DNA of 64,000 nt, taken from Flavobacteriaceae bacterium. GTDB taxonomy: Bacteria > Bacteroidota > Bacteroidia > Flavobacteriales > Flavobacteriaceae. The stretch spans positions 806,001 to 870,000 of the forward strand of contig CP046177.1 in NCBI GenBank assembly GCA_014075215.1, written 5' to 3'. The notes beneath the pieces are model-generated. The model was given only the letters and a program-made list of their open reading frames with translations. It did not search any database and had not been told where the DNA came from. A program made the position numbers and the translations under genes. This document shows, piece after piece, positions 34,951 to 45,497 of this stretch (position 1 is the first letter of the stretch; every line of letters starts with the position of its first letter).

Positions 34951-35131
34951 ATACCGTAATAATTCTAGTTATTTATATTACAAAACTAAGCCTTTGTATT
35001 TTAAGTTACACCTTGTTACATAATCAGTATACGTTGATTCTCCAAACGGCATATAGCCCTTAAAAAAATAGATTTCTAACGTCGTAAAATACCGTTTATG
35101 CGACATCAAATAGCTAGAATTATTACAGTAT
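34951..35131. repeat. 24-bp inverted repeat pair upstream of replication-type gene
   Basis: The segment 34951-34974 (ATACCGTAATAATTCTAG...) and 35108-35131 are inverse complements with two mismatches, 133 bp apart. They are located in the 331-bp non-coding stretch after the integrase. They could be attachment, origin or regulatory arms; no gene lies between them. Confidence 0.6.
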
Positions 35132-35175
35132 TGGCAAATAGCCTAAGGCTTGAAAGTACATAACAATTCAATTTA

Positions 35176-35391
35176 ATGCCAAAATTTTATAATGTGGTTT
35201 CTTGCAAAACCATAGATACTAATACAAGTACTAACAAAAAAATCTACCACAAAGTAGGTGTAGTTAAAATTACCTCAAATAATGCATGGTATCTGCAACT
35301 CTATCATCAGCCAGATACAGACTTTCAAATCTTCCCAAATAATGACAACGAATTACCAATCATAAACATTGAAGAAAACCATGAGGCTTAA
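35176..35391 (+). CDS. Hypothetical protein, 71 aa
   Basis: MPKFYNVVSCKTIDTNTSTN, basic then acidic tail (NIEENHEA). Overlaps the next gene by 11 bp, so translationally coupled to the winged-helix protein. No family recognised. Confidence 0.55.
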   Translation: MPKFYNVVSCKTIDTNTSTNKKIYHKVGVVKITSNNAWYLQLYHQPDTDFQIFPNNDNELPIINIEENHEA

Positions 35392-35920
35392 TAATACAAC
35401 TGCTGTACCGAATGTGTTTTTTGATACACAAATGCAACATTTAAGTGGCTCTGCCATTCGTGTGTATTTAAAAATTGTCAGAAATACGATTGGTTGGCGT
35501 GATGCTAATGGAAAAGTTAAACTTCGAGATTGGATATCACACAGCCAATTTGAAAAGACTGGAATCTCCAATAGAAGTGTAACGAGTGCTATTGAGTAAT
35601 TATTAAACAACAATTTAATTTGCGTGAGTGATTTTATAGGAAACGATTTGTCAGATGCTATAAAGCGTAAAAAAGCCAAACGAGTTTACTATGCACTTAC
35701 TTTTGATAATATTGAAAAAACTACGTTCCAGACCGAAAAAAAAGACCAAACCAACGCAGAAAATTCAGCCTTACCAAAGCAAAACGTGCGTTCTACAAAA
35801 GAAATTTTTACAAAACAGTACAACGTAGAAAAAGGACAAAGAACCGCCGACCACATACGAATACAACAGCTTAAAGACCAAGAACAAAGAATGCAGTTAA
35901 AACGAAACTCCTGGAATTAA
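35381..35920 (+). pseudogene. Winged-helix replication-type protein with in-frame stop
   Basis: MRLNNTTAVPNVFFDTQMQH then LSGSAIRVYLKIVRNTIGWR and FEKTGISNRSVTSAIE resembles the N-terminal wHTH of phage/plasmid replication initiators. A TAA at 35597 interrupts; the same frame continues LLNNNLICVSDFIGNDL to 35920, ending in a Gln/Arg-rich tail. The stop would be a CAA to TAA change (Gln). Alternatively the two halves are now separate short proteins. Confidence 0.65.
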
Positions 35921-36088
35921 TTTCATTTTTTAGGTGTAAGTAATTTCCTTTAGGAAATTATAAAAGGGTTGGTTATTTATAAATATAATTGATTGATAAA
36001 TAGAGCTTTATATGTTGATAAATCTTTGACATACATATATGCTAATGCCATAATAATGAAGAAGTTAAACCAATAAAACTTAATTATT

Positions 36089-36547
36089 ATGACCAATAAC
36101 AATATAGTGAACGAATATTATTTAGAATTCATTGACGATAGTTACTGTTTGAAATGTAGAGAATCTTACAATAAAACATTTAAAGATGTCACCAATCAAT
36201 CTGTATGGGAAACCTTAACAAGTAACTATTGTATTAAAGATTTGCATACACTTTTTATTTGGGTATTCCTTATTACTGATGACAATAAAATTAAAGGATT
36301 CTGTAAATTAGAATGGGAGGCTTTTAGGGATTTAAAAGTAAACGAAATTTTAAGAATAACTTTGATGGTAGATGTTAAAAACATAATGTTTGCTACAAAT
36401 CTATTAGAAGAAGATGGAACAATTGATACTGAAGTTCCAATTAGAATGACTAATCTTTTTCAAAAGAGATTATCACCTTTAAAAATCAATGTCCTTGATA
36501 CTCTAATTGTTAATGATGCTAAATACTTCTCACTAAAATCGAATTAA
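36089..36547 (+). CDS. Hypothetical protein, 152 aa
   Basis: MTNNNIVNEYYLEFIDDSYC and a WVFLITDDNKIKGFCKLEWE segment; mixed alpha/beta by eye, no signal peptide. It stands convergent to the broken NACHT gene. No family recognised. Confidence 0.55.
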   Translation: MTNNNIVNEYYLEFIDDSYCLKCRESYNKTFKDVTNQSVWETLTSNYCIKDLHTLFIWVFLITDDNKIKGFCKLEWEAFRDLKVNEILRITLMVDVKNIMFATNLLEEDGTIDTEVPIRMTNLFQKRLSPLKINVLDTLIVNDAKYFSLKSN

Positions 36548-36558
36548 CTAAATTTAAA

Positions 36559-37998
36559 TTAATCTTCTGATGTATTATTATCAGAAGTTTTTTTTTGATA
36601 GCTTTTACATTCCTTTAGTTTTATAACTTTTATTTCTAAATCATATATAGTATCTTTTAAATGTCTTTCTACTTTATAATTAAAATCTAATTTTATTTTT
36701 TTTAATGAACGTATTTTTTTTAAAGCACTTAATATTTTTTGATCACCTAAGTATTTACAATTATCTAAAAATATTTCATCAAGTTCAGTAACATTAAAAC
36801 TTTTATTTATAATATCATTTAATACATATTCTAAAAGGAATTTATGATTATCGACCTTATGATAATAGCGATAATGATTTCTGCAGTCTATCTTAAATAA
36901 AGCATAGTATGCCCACATACAGACCTTTGATTCTTCAAGTAAATTTAACAAATATGGTTTTGCTTTTTTAATTTTAAGATTTCCAAAAAAATTAACTATA
37001 ACCAAATATCTTGTATCACTTTTTTTAGCAAAATTTAGAATCTCATCTATAAAATCTTCTGGGGGATAAATGTAATTTTTAGAAAACTTTGAAATGATAT
37101 TTAACCTAGTATATTTACCAGTAGTAGAAGCCATAAATTTTAATTTCAAGCTACTCATGATTTTGGTTTTTAATCTAGAGTCATTATCTTTTAAATTAGT
37201 GTATTGGTCTAATAAAGTCCATACACAAGATATTCCTATATTTTCATCATCATTGTTATTTAATAGCTCTAAAAACATTTCAATATCATCGGTATTAGCT
37301 AATCTTGAATATAACCCAATAATGGATTTCCTTACACTTAAATCTATATGGTTCTCTAAACACTTTTTTCGCCAAGTATCTAACAAAGTGTTTTTGAGTT
37401 TATTATCAATAAACGTATTAATAAAATTTGTTACATCTATACTTAATCCATCTAATTTGGGGTAATTTTCAGAGAAGAAATAAAAAATGTCAGTAATTTT
37501 TTTGATTGTATGAGGTAGTAGTTTATCTGAATCTATGATTAAACTATTCTTTTTGTAAAATCTAAATAGTGTTTTTATATTTAGTACGCTAGATGATTGA
37601 TAAATGGTAAAATAATAGTCTAAAAATTCACTAGAATATAATTTTAAAAAATCAATAAGATACCAACTTATTTTTTTTTGTTGATAATTGTAATCATTAA
37701 CAACACGTCGAGAGGTTTTATAGTTAAAATAATTCGTAAATATTAAGAAATAAACTATAGAAAAGATAAAATTAAAACTATTACTTACTAAGCCAATTGG
37801 AATACTCTTCGTATCAGCCCTGATACTTATTGTAAGTTTTTTGAATGCATTTTTATCAATCTTAATGCCCTCGAAATGATTTGTTCTAATGATTTTACTT
37901 AATTCTTCTAATCCGCTAATAGATTTATTTCTATAGCCATTAAGAGGTAGGTAGTGTAAGTACCCATAATTGATTAGTTCAATTTGAAATGGGTGCAT
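36559..37998 (-). pseudogene. NACHT protein, C-terminal fragment (part 3 of 3)
   Basis: 479 codons, of which those from 37990 downwards belong to the original gene; MHP comes from the IS end. The continuous original frame is ...SLSQFQ + IELINYGYLHYL. The fragment is helical with repeat-like segments (HEAT-like by eye: SVRKSIIGLYSRLANTDDIE, NIGISCVWTLLDQYTNLKDN, KKAKPYLLNLLEESKVCMWA). Such C-terminal repeats are the sensor in NACHT/NLR-like defence proteins. Inactivated by the insertion at 37991-39284. Confidence 0.75.
36564..36597 (+). terminator. Terminator after 36089-36547
   Basis: CTTCTGAT (36564-36571) pairs with ATCAGAAG (36580-36587), followed by nine T. On the other strand the same bases encode the last residues of the NACHT gene. 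Confidence 0.7.
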
Positions 37999-39284
37999 AA
38001 CATTTTGTCGCGAAATAGTTATTTTTAAGGATTAACTTTTAAAAGCGACACCATTATGATTAGCGAAGAGGAATTTTTAGCCCAAGCCAAGAAGCGTTAT
38101 CAAGCGATAGCAAAATTATCAAACATAAAGAGTTACTATGATTACGAAAAGACTTTTGATCAAATATGGACGGACTATGGTCGAGAGGTTTTAGAGAGAA
38201 GTATAAGCGAACCATCTAAAGACAGGCGTAAAAAAAAACTTATCACGTTACGGAAAGATAGAGATTAACAACACTCATCCCTTTAGTGAAAAAGTCAATG
38301 GATTTAAGATAAGTCCCTATATGCAAGACAAAATGATTTATATTGGTCAAAACGATTGTTATGGAGATGGTCATGAAGTTTTATCGAATCTTCTAGGTGT
38401 TTCAGTCAATGCGATGCAGCTTTACAGAGTCACAGACTTTTATGGTGGTTTATTAGAGCAAGAAAAAGTATTGGAGGTTGATGCCGTTGAACCTGATATT
38501 CTTAAGGTAGATAACCAAGAGTGCATATATGCTATGGTCGATGGGTCGATGCTTTTCACTCGGGAAGAGGCTTGGAAAGAAGTAAAATTAGGCAGAATTT
38601 TTAAACAGAGTAGCTGTATGGACATATCAAATAAACGTGGATGGATACGCCATTCGTTGTATGAAGCATATTTAGGCAAAGCTGATAAGTTTACAGATAG
38701 AATGGATAGATACTTAGGCTGTTACAGGAGTATTGATAAGCGACTGATTTTTGTTGGTGATGGTGCTAGATGGATATGGAAATGGGTAGATCAACATTAC
38801 CCTTTTGCCACACAAATATTGGATTGGTATCATGCTTTAGAACATTTACACGATTTTGCTAAGGTTTGTCTCTCTAATCAAGAGTCATATAACAGTTGGG
38901 TTGGTCAACAGGAGCAACTACTAAAAAACAGTCAAGTAAATCAAGTCATTGAGAATATCAAAAACTTAGAATTGACAAAGCAAAATCAACGTAAACAACA
39001 AAGCCAACTTATCACATATTATACCGAAAATAGGTCGCGTATGGACTATCAGCAATATCAAAATACAGGAGCAGGTATTATAGGATCTGGAGCCATAGAA
39101 GCAGCTAACAGGGAGGTTGTTCAAAAAAGAATGAAACTCTCTGGACAACGTTGGTCTAAAATTGGAGCTCAAAATATGCTCACATTAAGAACAACTAAAC
39201 TGAGTGATAAATGGAACAAAGTAGTTAACCTAATCTGTACTGAGAAAAATAAAGCTGCTTAAAACGACAAAATGTTATGCACCC
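37991..39284 (+). mobile_element. ISKra4-like insertion sequence with 20-bp IRs and 9-bp TSD
   Basis: Exact terminal inverted repeats GGGTGCATAACATTTTGTCG / CGACAAAATGTTATGCACCC, flanked by the direct repeat ATTTGAAAT (37982-37990 and 39285-39293). 1294 bp. Removing it together with one target duplicate rejoins the NACHT reading frame perfectly. Confidence 0.9.
38056..39262 (+). CDS. ISKra4-like transposase, needs frameshift at A9
   Basis: The first frame (38056-38268) ends ...KDRRKKKLITLRKDRD. The second continues upstream of its first ATG (38321) as NLSRYGKIEINNTHPFSEKV. The two join at the A9 run 38230-38238 by a +1 shift or loss of one A. The second part has the family features: VDGSMLF, FVGDGARWIWKWV, QILDWYHALEHLHDF and GSGAIEAANREVVQKRMKLS. 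The A9 run could serve transcriptional slippage; a simple mutation is also possible. Confidence 0.75.
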
Positions 39285-40141
39285 ATTTGAAATTGAGATA
39301 AACTTTTTTTAATAAAATTACTTATTTTGGATTTTTTCCTAATAAAGAAAAAAATAATTTCCTTTAAGAGATTAATTTTTTTATTATCTGTATTTTTTGC
39401 AAAAATTAAATCATTATAAAATATAAAAACTATGAGATTTAGAAAATAAATTTTGTTTAAAAGGTGATACTTGGTATTGGTATTTCCGCTTTTTATAAAA
39501 TTAAAAGCATAGTCTAATTGAGAGATAAATGAGTTGCTATAAATAATTGTATTATGAATAAAATAAGGTTTTATGTTTTGCATTATTTTATTCGGCTTAA
39601 TAAGACCAAAAAGATAAACTTCGATGGATTCCCAACTATTGGCATCTCCTTTAAATTTTTTTTTATATTTCTTATAATCTTTAACCGTTTGAATATGCTG
39701 AATTAAGTAATGGGCTGTAAAAAAGAAACGTACTTCCTTTTTATCAAATCCTATATCTTCTCTTTTAAATAAAAAGATAGAATGGTTTTTAAAATCAATC
39801 AATAATTGTTCAAAATCTATGTTTTGATATCTAATGTCTGATTCAATTTTTGATTTAGTTTGTGCTTTAAAAAATACTATTGCTTTGTCTTTAGGTATAT
39901 TCTCCTTGTTATTCTTTTCAAAGGTCAAATGATATGCAAATAAAGAAATAAGTTCTATTTGTTTGGTTTTTAACTCTGACCACTCATGTTTAGAAAGATT
40001 CGTGTTTTTTTGATGTTCATAGGTGCTTAAAAAGTCTTTTATAAGCACTGTATTAAGGAGTTCGCCTTTGTTTTTTAACAAAACTGTAATTTCGTTAATT
40101 TCAAACCTACCTTGCTTTTTAAGATGGGCAATAAGAAACAT
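39275..40141 (-). pseudogene. NACHT protein, middle fragment (part 2 of 3)
   Basis: The open frame truly begins at the IS3 border (40170), reading KLINVPLYLMFLIAHLKKQG, and ends SLSQFQ; the last MGA is from the IS. The residues continue a typical NACHT-distal helical region (RFEINEITVLLKNKGELLNT, YIFLFKREDIGFDKKE-like). Framed by two insertion sequences, it has no function of its own. Confidence 0.75.
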
Positions 40142-40186
40142 TAAATATAGAGGAACGTTAATGAGCTTTATGACCCGTCCTGAAAT

Positions 40187-40582
40187 ATGTATACAAAAAA
40201 CAACAAGTATATGTATAAAAATGATGGATATGTAAGACGTTATAGTGAGAGTTTTAAACTCAAAGTATTAGCAGAACTTACCAAAGGAAACCATTCCAAA
40301 AGACAAATTGCCTTAACTTACGGCATACAATCTAGTACGATAAACGTATGGATTAAAAAATATGACCGTAAAGATTTAATGAACACCCGTGTAACCGTGC
40401 AAACAGACGACGAATTATCCCGTATTAAAGCCCTTCAAAAAGAGCTAAAACAACTCAAAGATCTTCTTATTAAAAAGGATCTAGATAAACTTGTGAATGA
40501 TAGTTATCTTGAAGTAGCTGCTGAAAATCTTGGCTATAAAAATGTTGAAGAATTAAAAAAAAACTTAAACATAAAGCCTTAA
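40187..40582 (+). CDS. IS3-family OrfA (HTH)
   Basis: 131 residues. HTH_Tnp_1-type segment (YSESFKLKVLAELTKGNHSK, RQIALTYGIQSSTINVWIKK) followed by a leucine-zipper-like coiled coil (LSRIKALQKELKQLKDLLIK). An A9 run near the 3' end (40555-40563) precedes the orfB start and could support -1 frameshifting to OrfAB. Confidence 0.88.
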   Translation: MYTKNNKYMYKNDGYVRRYSESFKLKVLAELTKGNHSKRQIALTYGIQSSTINVWIKKYDRKDLMNTRVTVQTDDELSRIKALQKELKQLKDLLIKKDLDKLVNDSYLEVAAENLGYKNVEELKKNLNIKP

Positions 40583-41439
40583 TGAAAATAGCACCGATTA
40601 ATAGAAAAAAAAGAAGGTACGCCATCGCTACTATTTGTAATGCTTTCGAGTTAAAAAGAGATGCTTATTACAAATATCAAAAAAGGTTTGTTCTTAAAAA
40701 ACAAATAGAACAAAATGTAATAATGCTTGTTAAAAAAAGCAGGAAAACATTACCCAGAGAAGGTACTAGAAAGCTAATGAAATCCTTACATAATGATTTT
40801 AGGAAACAGAATATAAATATAGGTAGAGACCAGTTATTTAGAATCTTAAAAGAAAATAATTTGTTAATTAGAAGGAAAAAATATTCTTCTAAAACAACCA
40901 ACTCTTACCATCGTTTTTATAAATATAAAAATATCATAAAAGACCTGATCATTAATAGACCTAACCAAGTTTGGGCTTCGGATATTACCTATATAAGAAC
41001 TATAAATGGATTTTGTTATTTAGCACTTATTACTGATATGTATTCAAGAAAAATAGTAGGCTATGATATTAGTGATAGTTTAGAACTTAAAGGCTGTGTT
41101 AGAGCTTTAAATAAAGCTATTTATCAAACTAAAAATACCGAAGAAATCATACATCATTCTGATAGAGGAATACAATATTGTAGCAATGTTTATACTCAAA
41201 TTTTGAAAAGAAAAAAGATACAAATCAGTATGACCCAAGAAAATCATTGCTACGAAAACGCAATGGCCGAAAGAGTTAACGGAATTTTAAAAGATGAATT
41301 CTTCCTCGACCAAACATTTACAAATATCAATCACGCCAAAAAAGCAACAAAAAATGCAATCAAATTATATAATAATAAAAGATTACATTTATCTTTAGAT
41401 TATAAAACACCTAATTACGTGCACAAAAATGTAGCATAA
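40582..41439 (+). CDS. IS3-family OrfB transposase (DDE)
   Basis: 285 residues with HTH_21 and rve domains. Catalytic Asp in WASDITYIRT, Asp in HHSDRGIQYCS and Glu in ENAMAERVNGILKDEF. The ATG overlaps the orfA stop (TAATG). In the -1 frame from the A9 run the upstream codons are open (KKLKHKAL), so an OrfAB fusion is possible. Complete and presumably active. Confidence 0.93.
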   Translation: MKIAPINRKKRRYAIATICNAFELKRDAYYKYQKRFVLKKQIEQNVIMLVKKSRKTLPREGTRKLMKSLHNDFRKQNINIGRDQLFRILKENNLLIRRKKYSSKTTNSYHRFYKYKNIIKDLIINRPNQVWASDITYIRTINGFCYLALITDMYSRKIVGYDISDSLELKGCVRALNKAIYQTKNTEEIIHHSDRGIQYCSNVYTQILKRKKIQISMTQENHCYENAMAERVNGILKDEFFLDQTFTNINHAKKATKNAIKLYNNKRLHLSLDYKTPNYVHKNVA

Positions 41440-42818
41440 ATTTTAATAATTAACTGTAGCCCTATTTTAGGACGAGACATTAGTAATTCTCCATTATGTA
41501 ACTTATCATAATAATTAATTCCTTTTTCAGGAAAAACATTTTTGAAAACACGTTTAATATCATCAAAATTAAATTCAGATAACCTATAAGTAATAAACTC
41601 TTTTTCTCCGATTGTTACGGGTTTATATCGTCCACTAAAAATGATTTGACAATTATAATCTTTTTTAAAATCTCGTATTTCTCTTATTAATGTTGATTCC
41701 TCTTTACCACTATACTCATCAAAGCCATCAATTAATAATATTAAGGGTATATTTTTGATTGTCTCTAAGCTAAGTTTAAATCGTTTTAGACTATATTTAA
41801 TTAGTGCCAATAAATCTGAATTATAAGATTGTAATTCAATAAAAACTGGAAGTTGTTTATTTTGGTGTGAAAGTTTATAGGCTATCCATTTCAATATTGT
41901 TGTTTTCCCTGAACCTGCTGGAGATAAGATAAAAGTGTCTTGTTTTTTGTCTAAAACCTCAAATGGGGTATTTTCTTTATTTAAAAAGGTGTCTATTTTA
42001 GCAATTTCTTCCTTTAACTCATTTATTAATAGTAAGTCTTGGCTATCTTCTACTTTTTGTTGATGTTTTAATTCATTTTCAAGCAAATTTTTATTCTCTT
42101 CTATTCTCTTATCAATTATAAAAAAAGGAAGCTCAACGACTTCATTTATAGGTATTGGGAAACCATCAAATCCAACACGTATTTCTTTAAATTCATTTTT
42201 TAATTCTTCTTTATATAAAGCTACACCTTTATATACTTCTAATGGGCTTTTCTCAAAAGGAACATCATCTCTATTTTCAGACAATTCTATTTCTATTCCT
42301 TGATCATTAAATTGAAAAAAGGAGAGCTTAAAATTAGGAGATAATTCTGGTCTTATACCAATTAGTTTTATTTTTTTTAATAAATGATTTATAAATGCTT
42401 CTGTATGTAAATTTGATATTATTGGTAGAGATTTTGCTTCAATAATATCAAAAAAAATAATTAAATCTTTTAAATATGGAATACTCTCTTTTGGATTTTG
42501 ATAATCTCTAGCGATAGAAAAAAAGAAGTAACATAAAATAGCGTTGAAAGTTCTTATAGGTAATTTGCCAGTTTTGATATGACCAGCAATCGATTCACTC
42601 TTAGATTGAAGTTTTATAAAGTCTTTTATTTTTTTGTTTTTATCTAAAGGGTCATCAATTTCAAGTTTATCAATGCCCCAACCTTTCTTGACTAGTGCTG
42701 AAGCCCATAAAATATCTTTTGCAACACTATGATGAGGGTTTCCTTTTTTTGGAATAGATAAATCTCCTATTCCATAAAGGAAGTTCCAAAACAATTCTAA
42801 TTGATTTTTTTGTATCAT
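41415..42818 (-). pseudogene. NACHT NTPase, N-terminal part (part 1 of 3)
   Basis: Original coding runs from the ATG at 42818 to the IS3 border at 41480 (HNGELL); the tail MSRPKIGLQLIIKIYATFLC is IS-derived. An N-terminal helical effector-type region (residues 1 to about 290) is not a nuclease I can name. Then the NACHT NTPase: Walker A FILSPAGSGKTTILK, Walker B PLILLIDGFDEYSG, and the sensor-type QIIFSGRY. Such STAND proteins act in bacterial anti-phage immunity. With parts 2 and 3 the ancestral protein was about 1,200 residues. Now split by two insertions. Confidence 0.85.
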
Positions 42819-42959
42819 TTGACGTCAATTTGCCCTATAAAAATACACTTTTTTAAAATCGAATGAATTTTCGAATGATTTTCCCAAAATCGAATGGTGT
42901 TTCGAATGACAAACTCCTTATTGTTAAGTAATTGCAATCATAATATTAAAACAATAATT

Positions 42960-43211
42960 ATGAGTAAAAACAAAACAAAGATTACAGCAAAGAAGATTCA
43001 AAAAGAAACTTCAACGTATTTAAAGAGTATGAATTACTCTAAAATTAGAAGTATGCAAATTTTAGATTCTGAAGGAAAAATCAGATTTCTACACGATGTA
43101 AAAGATTCTAAATGCTATGTGCTGTTAGATGGTAGAACCCATCAAACCTATTACACAAAATCGTACCAAAAAGCGATGCGCTTTTACAACAAACTTGTTG
43201 CAAGTTGTTGA
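42960..43211 (+). CDS. Small basic protein, 83 aa
   Basis: Starts at the ATG at 42960 (MSKNKTKITAKKIQKETSTY). Two-part look: basic N-terminus and a compact segment (LDGRTHQTYYTKSYQKAMRF). No family recognised. First gene of the rightward mobilisation cluster. Confidence 0.55.
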   Translation: MSKNKTKITAKKIQKETSTYLKSMNYSKIRSMQILDSEGKIRFLHDVKDSKCYVLLDGRTHQTYYTKSYQKAMRFYNKLVASC

Positions 43212-43302
43212 TGTCTTATATGCACCTTGAAAATACTTCAAGGTGCTTTTTACCATTCCAAGAGTTGGAATGCTATTTTAATTTAATGCGAAATATTATG
43301 AA

Positions 43303-44457
43303 ATGTTTAAAAACAAAATTAAAAATCAAAACAAGTCAAGAAACCATAAAAATTTGGTTACCGTTATCAAGGCTTCTGATAACCAGTACGTACAACAATT
43401 AGAAGAAGTTTATGTAGAAGAAATTATCCCAATTACTTTAGAGAAAGCAAAAGATGATGCAAGTCATAATGTTCCTTCTTCTGAGACGAAGAATTTTATT
43501 CAGAGTAATTTTTTAACCACCCGTTTTAACAGGGAAATAATTAATTACAAATCTTCATCTCAAAATTCTCAGCAACAATTTCACATGAACGAGGAAATAA
43601 AGATTTTTAAAAGGCAAAAAACTCGCCTTTTGGAGAAAGTAAAGAAAGTAAAAAATGATCTTCGTATTAAGGAAAGAGCCATTGAGAATTTAAAATCGTA
43701 CCGTGAGAGAATTGCACAATATAATAAAGTATTTCCTGGGATTCTTGGTTTGTGTACAGGGGAGGCACTATTTTCAGCTACGAGTCTGCAACTGCTGATG
43801 CCTAATATGCTCCTTAGTTTGTTGGTAGGATGTGTTTTTGGAGTGGCTCTATATTTTTCAGCATTAATAGGTTGTAACATTTTGCGCCGTACAAATACCA
43901 GAATTCAATTCATCGGAGCCTTAGCTCTTATTCTAAGTATTGTAGGTGGGGTTTTTCTAACGCTGGGGAATTTTAGGATAGAATATTTAAAGGTAATGTC
44001 TAACGGACAAACTGGCTTTGAATTATCCGCCTTTCAATTTATGTCAATTCAATTATTCATGTTCACTTGTGCCTTATTTCTCAAATACAACTATTTGCCT
44101 TTAAAATCTGAAATTGAAAAATACCAGCAGTGGAAAAATGCAAAAAAAGGAATCCAAAAAGATGTAAGGAAAAAAAATGATTTAGAGAATACTTTAGAAA
44201 CTTTAGAACAAAATTTGAGTACAAGCCTTATTACAAGACGAACGCTGATTAGTAGTTCCAAAGATGTAGAGTTGAAAATAAAAGCAATGTATGAAGATGC
44301 TTACCAAGTGTATGTTAGTAAGAACATTCATTTTAGAAGTGATTCTATGATTCCAATTTGCTTTGAAGATAATCAAGGATTACCACCATTAACACTGTAC
44401 TTTCAAGACGATAGTTTACTAGAGTTTAACAATGCTGATATGAATGATGAAATATAA
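43303..44457 (+). CDS. Membrane protein with coiled coils, 384 aa
   Basis: Four hydrophobic segments between about residues 145 and 270 (GLCTGEALFSATSLQLLMPN, MLLSLLVGCVFGVALYFSAL, FIGALALILSIVGGVFLTLG, FMSIQLFMFTCALFLKY). They are flanked by coiled coils on both sides (EEIKIFKRQKTRLLEKVKKV; LENTLETLEQNLST). A conjugation-envelope component is possible from context; family unknown. Confidence 0.65.
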   Translation: MFKNKIKNQNKSRNHKNLVTVIKASDNQYVQQLEEVYVEEIIPITLEKAKDDASHNVPSSETKNFIQSNFLTTRFNREIINYKSSSQNSQQQFHMNEEIKIFKRQKTRLLEKVKKVKNDLRIKERAIENLKSYRERIAQYNKVFPGILGLCTGEALFSATSLQLLMPNMLLSLLVGCVFGVALYFSALIGCNILRRTNTRIQFIGALALILSIVGGVFLTLGNFRIEYLKVMSNGQTGFELSAFQFMSIQLFMFTCALFLKYNYLPLKSEIEKYQQWKNAKKGIQKDVRKKNDLENTLETLEQNLSTSLITRRTLISSSKDVELKIKAMYEDAYQVYVSKNIHFRSDSMIPICFEDNQGLPPLTLYFQDDSLLEFNNADMNDEI

Positions 44458-45163
44458 GATATTACTATTGGTTTTTGTTCTTGCTAGTTGCGAGACAGAA
44501 ACACCAAAAACAGAAGCATACACCATACTGTATGATGTAACTGACCCACTTATTGCAACTCCAAATGTAAGAGAAATTAAGGATTTTGCAAATGCAACCA
44601 ATACCGATAAAACACTTTTAATTCGGTATTTAGAAATTTCAGATGTAGATTTTAATCCTGTAAGTGAATTGGTACGAAAAGCCAGCAAAGGGGGGCTTTT
44701 AAGTAATGCCGTTAATGAGAAACAAGAGGCTGATAGATTTCAAAATAATTTAATCCAACTACTTACACGAAAGGATTCTATTATTCCATCCTCTCACTCA
44801 TCCATTTTTGGACCGATTATCTCCGAGGTTAAAATACTGGCATCACTTCCAGAGAAAACCAACAAACGTATTATTGTTTACAGTGATTTGATGGAGAATA
44901 GTAATTGGCTTTCATTTTATCGCACTCGCGATGTTTTGTTATTACAACGTCATCCCGAGAAACTGATAAAAAGTTATTTACAAAAGGCAGAAGGTTTAGA
45001 AAACATCTCGAAACTTAGTGTACATATTGTTTTTATTCCTAAAAACAATGCAGAAAATGAACGCTATTTGAGACTTCAAGAAGTATATACAACTGTATTT
45101 GATAGCTTGAAAATTCCTATTTCATTCTCGGCGAATCTTACCAAAGCCCAAGATGATTTATGA
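44444..45163 (+). CDS. Lipoprotein with vWA-like features
   Basis: 239 residues, lipobox in MMKYKILLLVFVLASCETET. The mature part begins YTILYDVTDPL and contains KRIIVYSDLMENS, a pattern like a von Willebrand A fold with a MIDAS-type DxT. Overlaps the upstream membrane protein gene by 14 bp. Probably part of the envelope apparatus of the element; the role is unproven. Confidence 0.65.
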   Translation: MMKYKILLLVFVLASCETETPKTEAYTILYDVTDPLIATPNVREIKDFANATNTDKTLLIRYLEISDVDFNPVSELVRKASKGGLLSNAVNEKQEADRFQNNLIQLLTRKDSIIPSSHSSIFGPIISEVKILASLPEKTNKRIIVYSDLMENSNWLSFYRTRDVLLLQRHPEKLIKSYLQKAEGLENISKLSVHIVFIPKNNAENERYLRLQEVYTTVFDSLKIPISFSANLTKAQDDL

Positions 45164-45190
45164 GTTGAAAAGCATATCTAATGATAGATG

Positions 45191-45217
45191 AAAAAGCAGT
45201 GGAAACACTGCTTTTTA
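45191..45217 (+). terminator. Terminator after lipoprotein gene
   Basis: AAAAAGCAGTG-GAAA-CACTGCTTTTT, perfect 11-bp stem with terminal T-run. Confidence 0.85.
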
Positions 45218-45271
45218 AAACAGCTTAAAAAAATATTTCTACGAATATAAAAACGAATACAAAACGATAAA

Positions 45272-45412
45272 ATGAAAACACTTTTTATAATACTAGGATT
45301 TCTTTTAAAAATTTGTCTCATAAGTATTTATTGCCTCACAAGAGGTAGTGAGGTATTACTTACAGCATTCAATTCCGCCTTTAAAAAGCTGATTGATGTA
45401 AATATGAAATAA
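45272..45412 (+). CDS. Small membrane protein, 46 aa
   Basis: MKTLFIILGFLLKICLISIY is a single transmembrane segment, followed by CLTRGSEVLLTAFNSAFKKL and a short tail. The distance to the following coupling protein gene and the amphipathic tail suggest a real small protein; below the usual ORF cut-off. Otherwise this 330-bp gap holds only the terminator. Confidence 0.45.
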   Translation: MKTLFIILGFLLKICLISIYCLTRGSEVLLTAFNSAFKKLIDVNMK

Positions 45413-45497
45413 GTCAGTTGGGCAGCAAGAAAAAGAACATAAAAAAAAGACAAAAAAATAGAAATAATAAATAACAACAAACGCATAATATAAAAAT

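Larger units (their letters stand above)
40171..41479 (+). mobile_element. IS3-family insertion sequence
   Basis: The ends TGACCCGTCCTGAAATA (40171) and, inverted, TGTCTCGTCCTAAAATA (41479) form an imperfect IR; the flanking TTA is duplicated (TSD 3 bp). Removing the element fuses NACHT codons ...HNGELL with KLINVPLY in frame. Confidence 0.9.
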
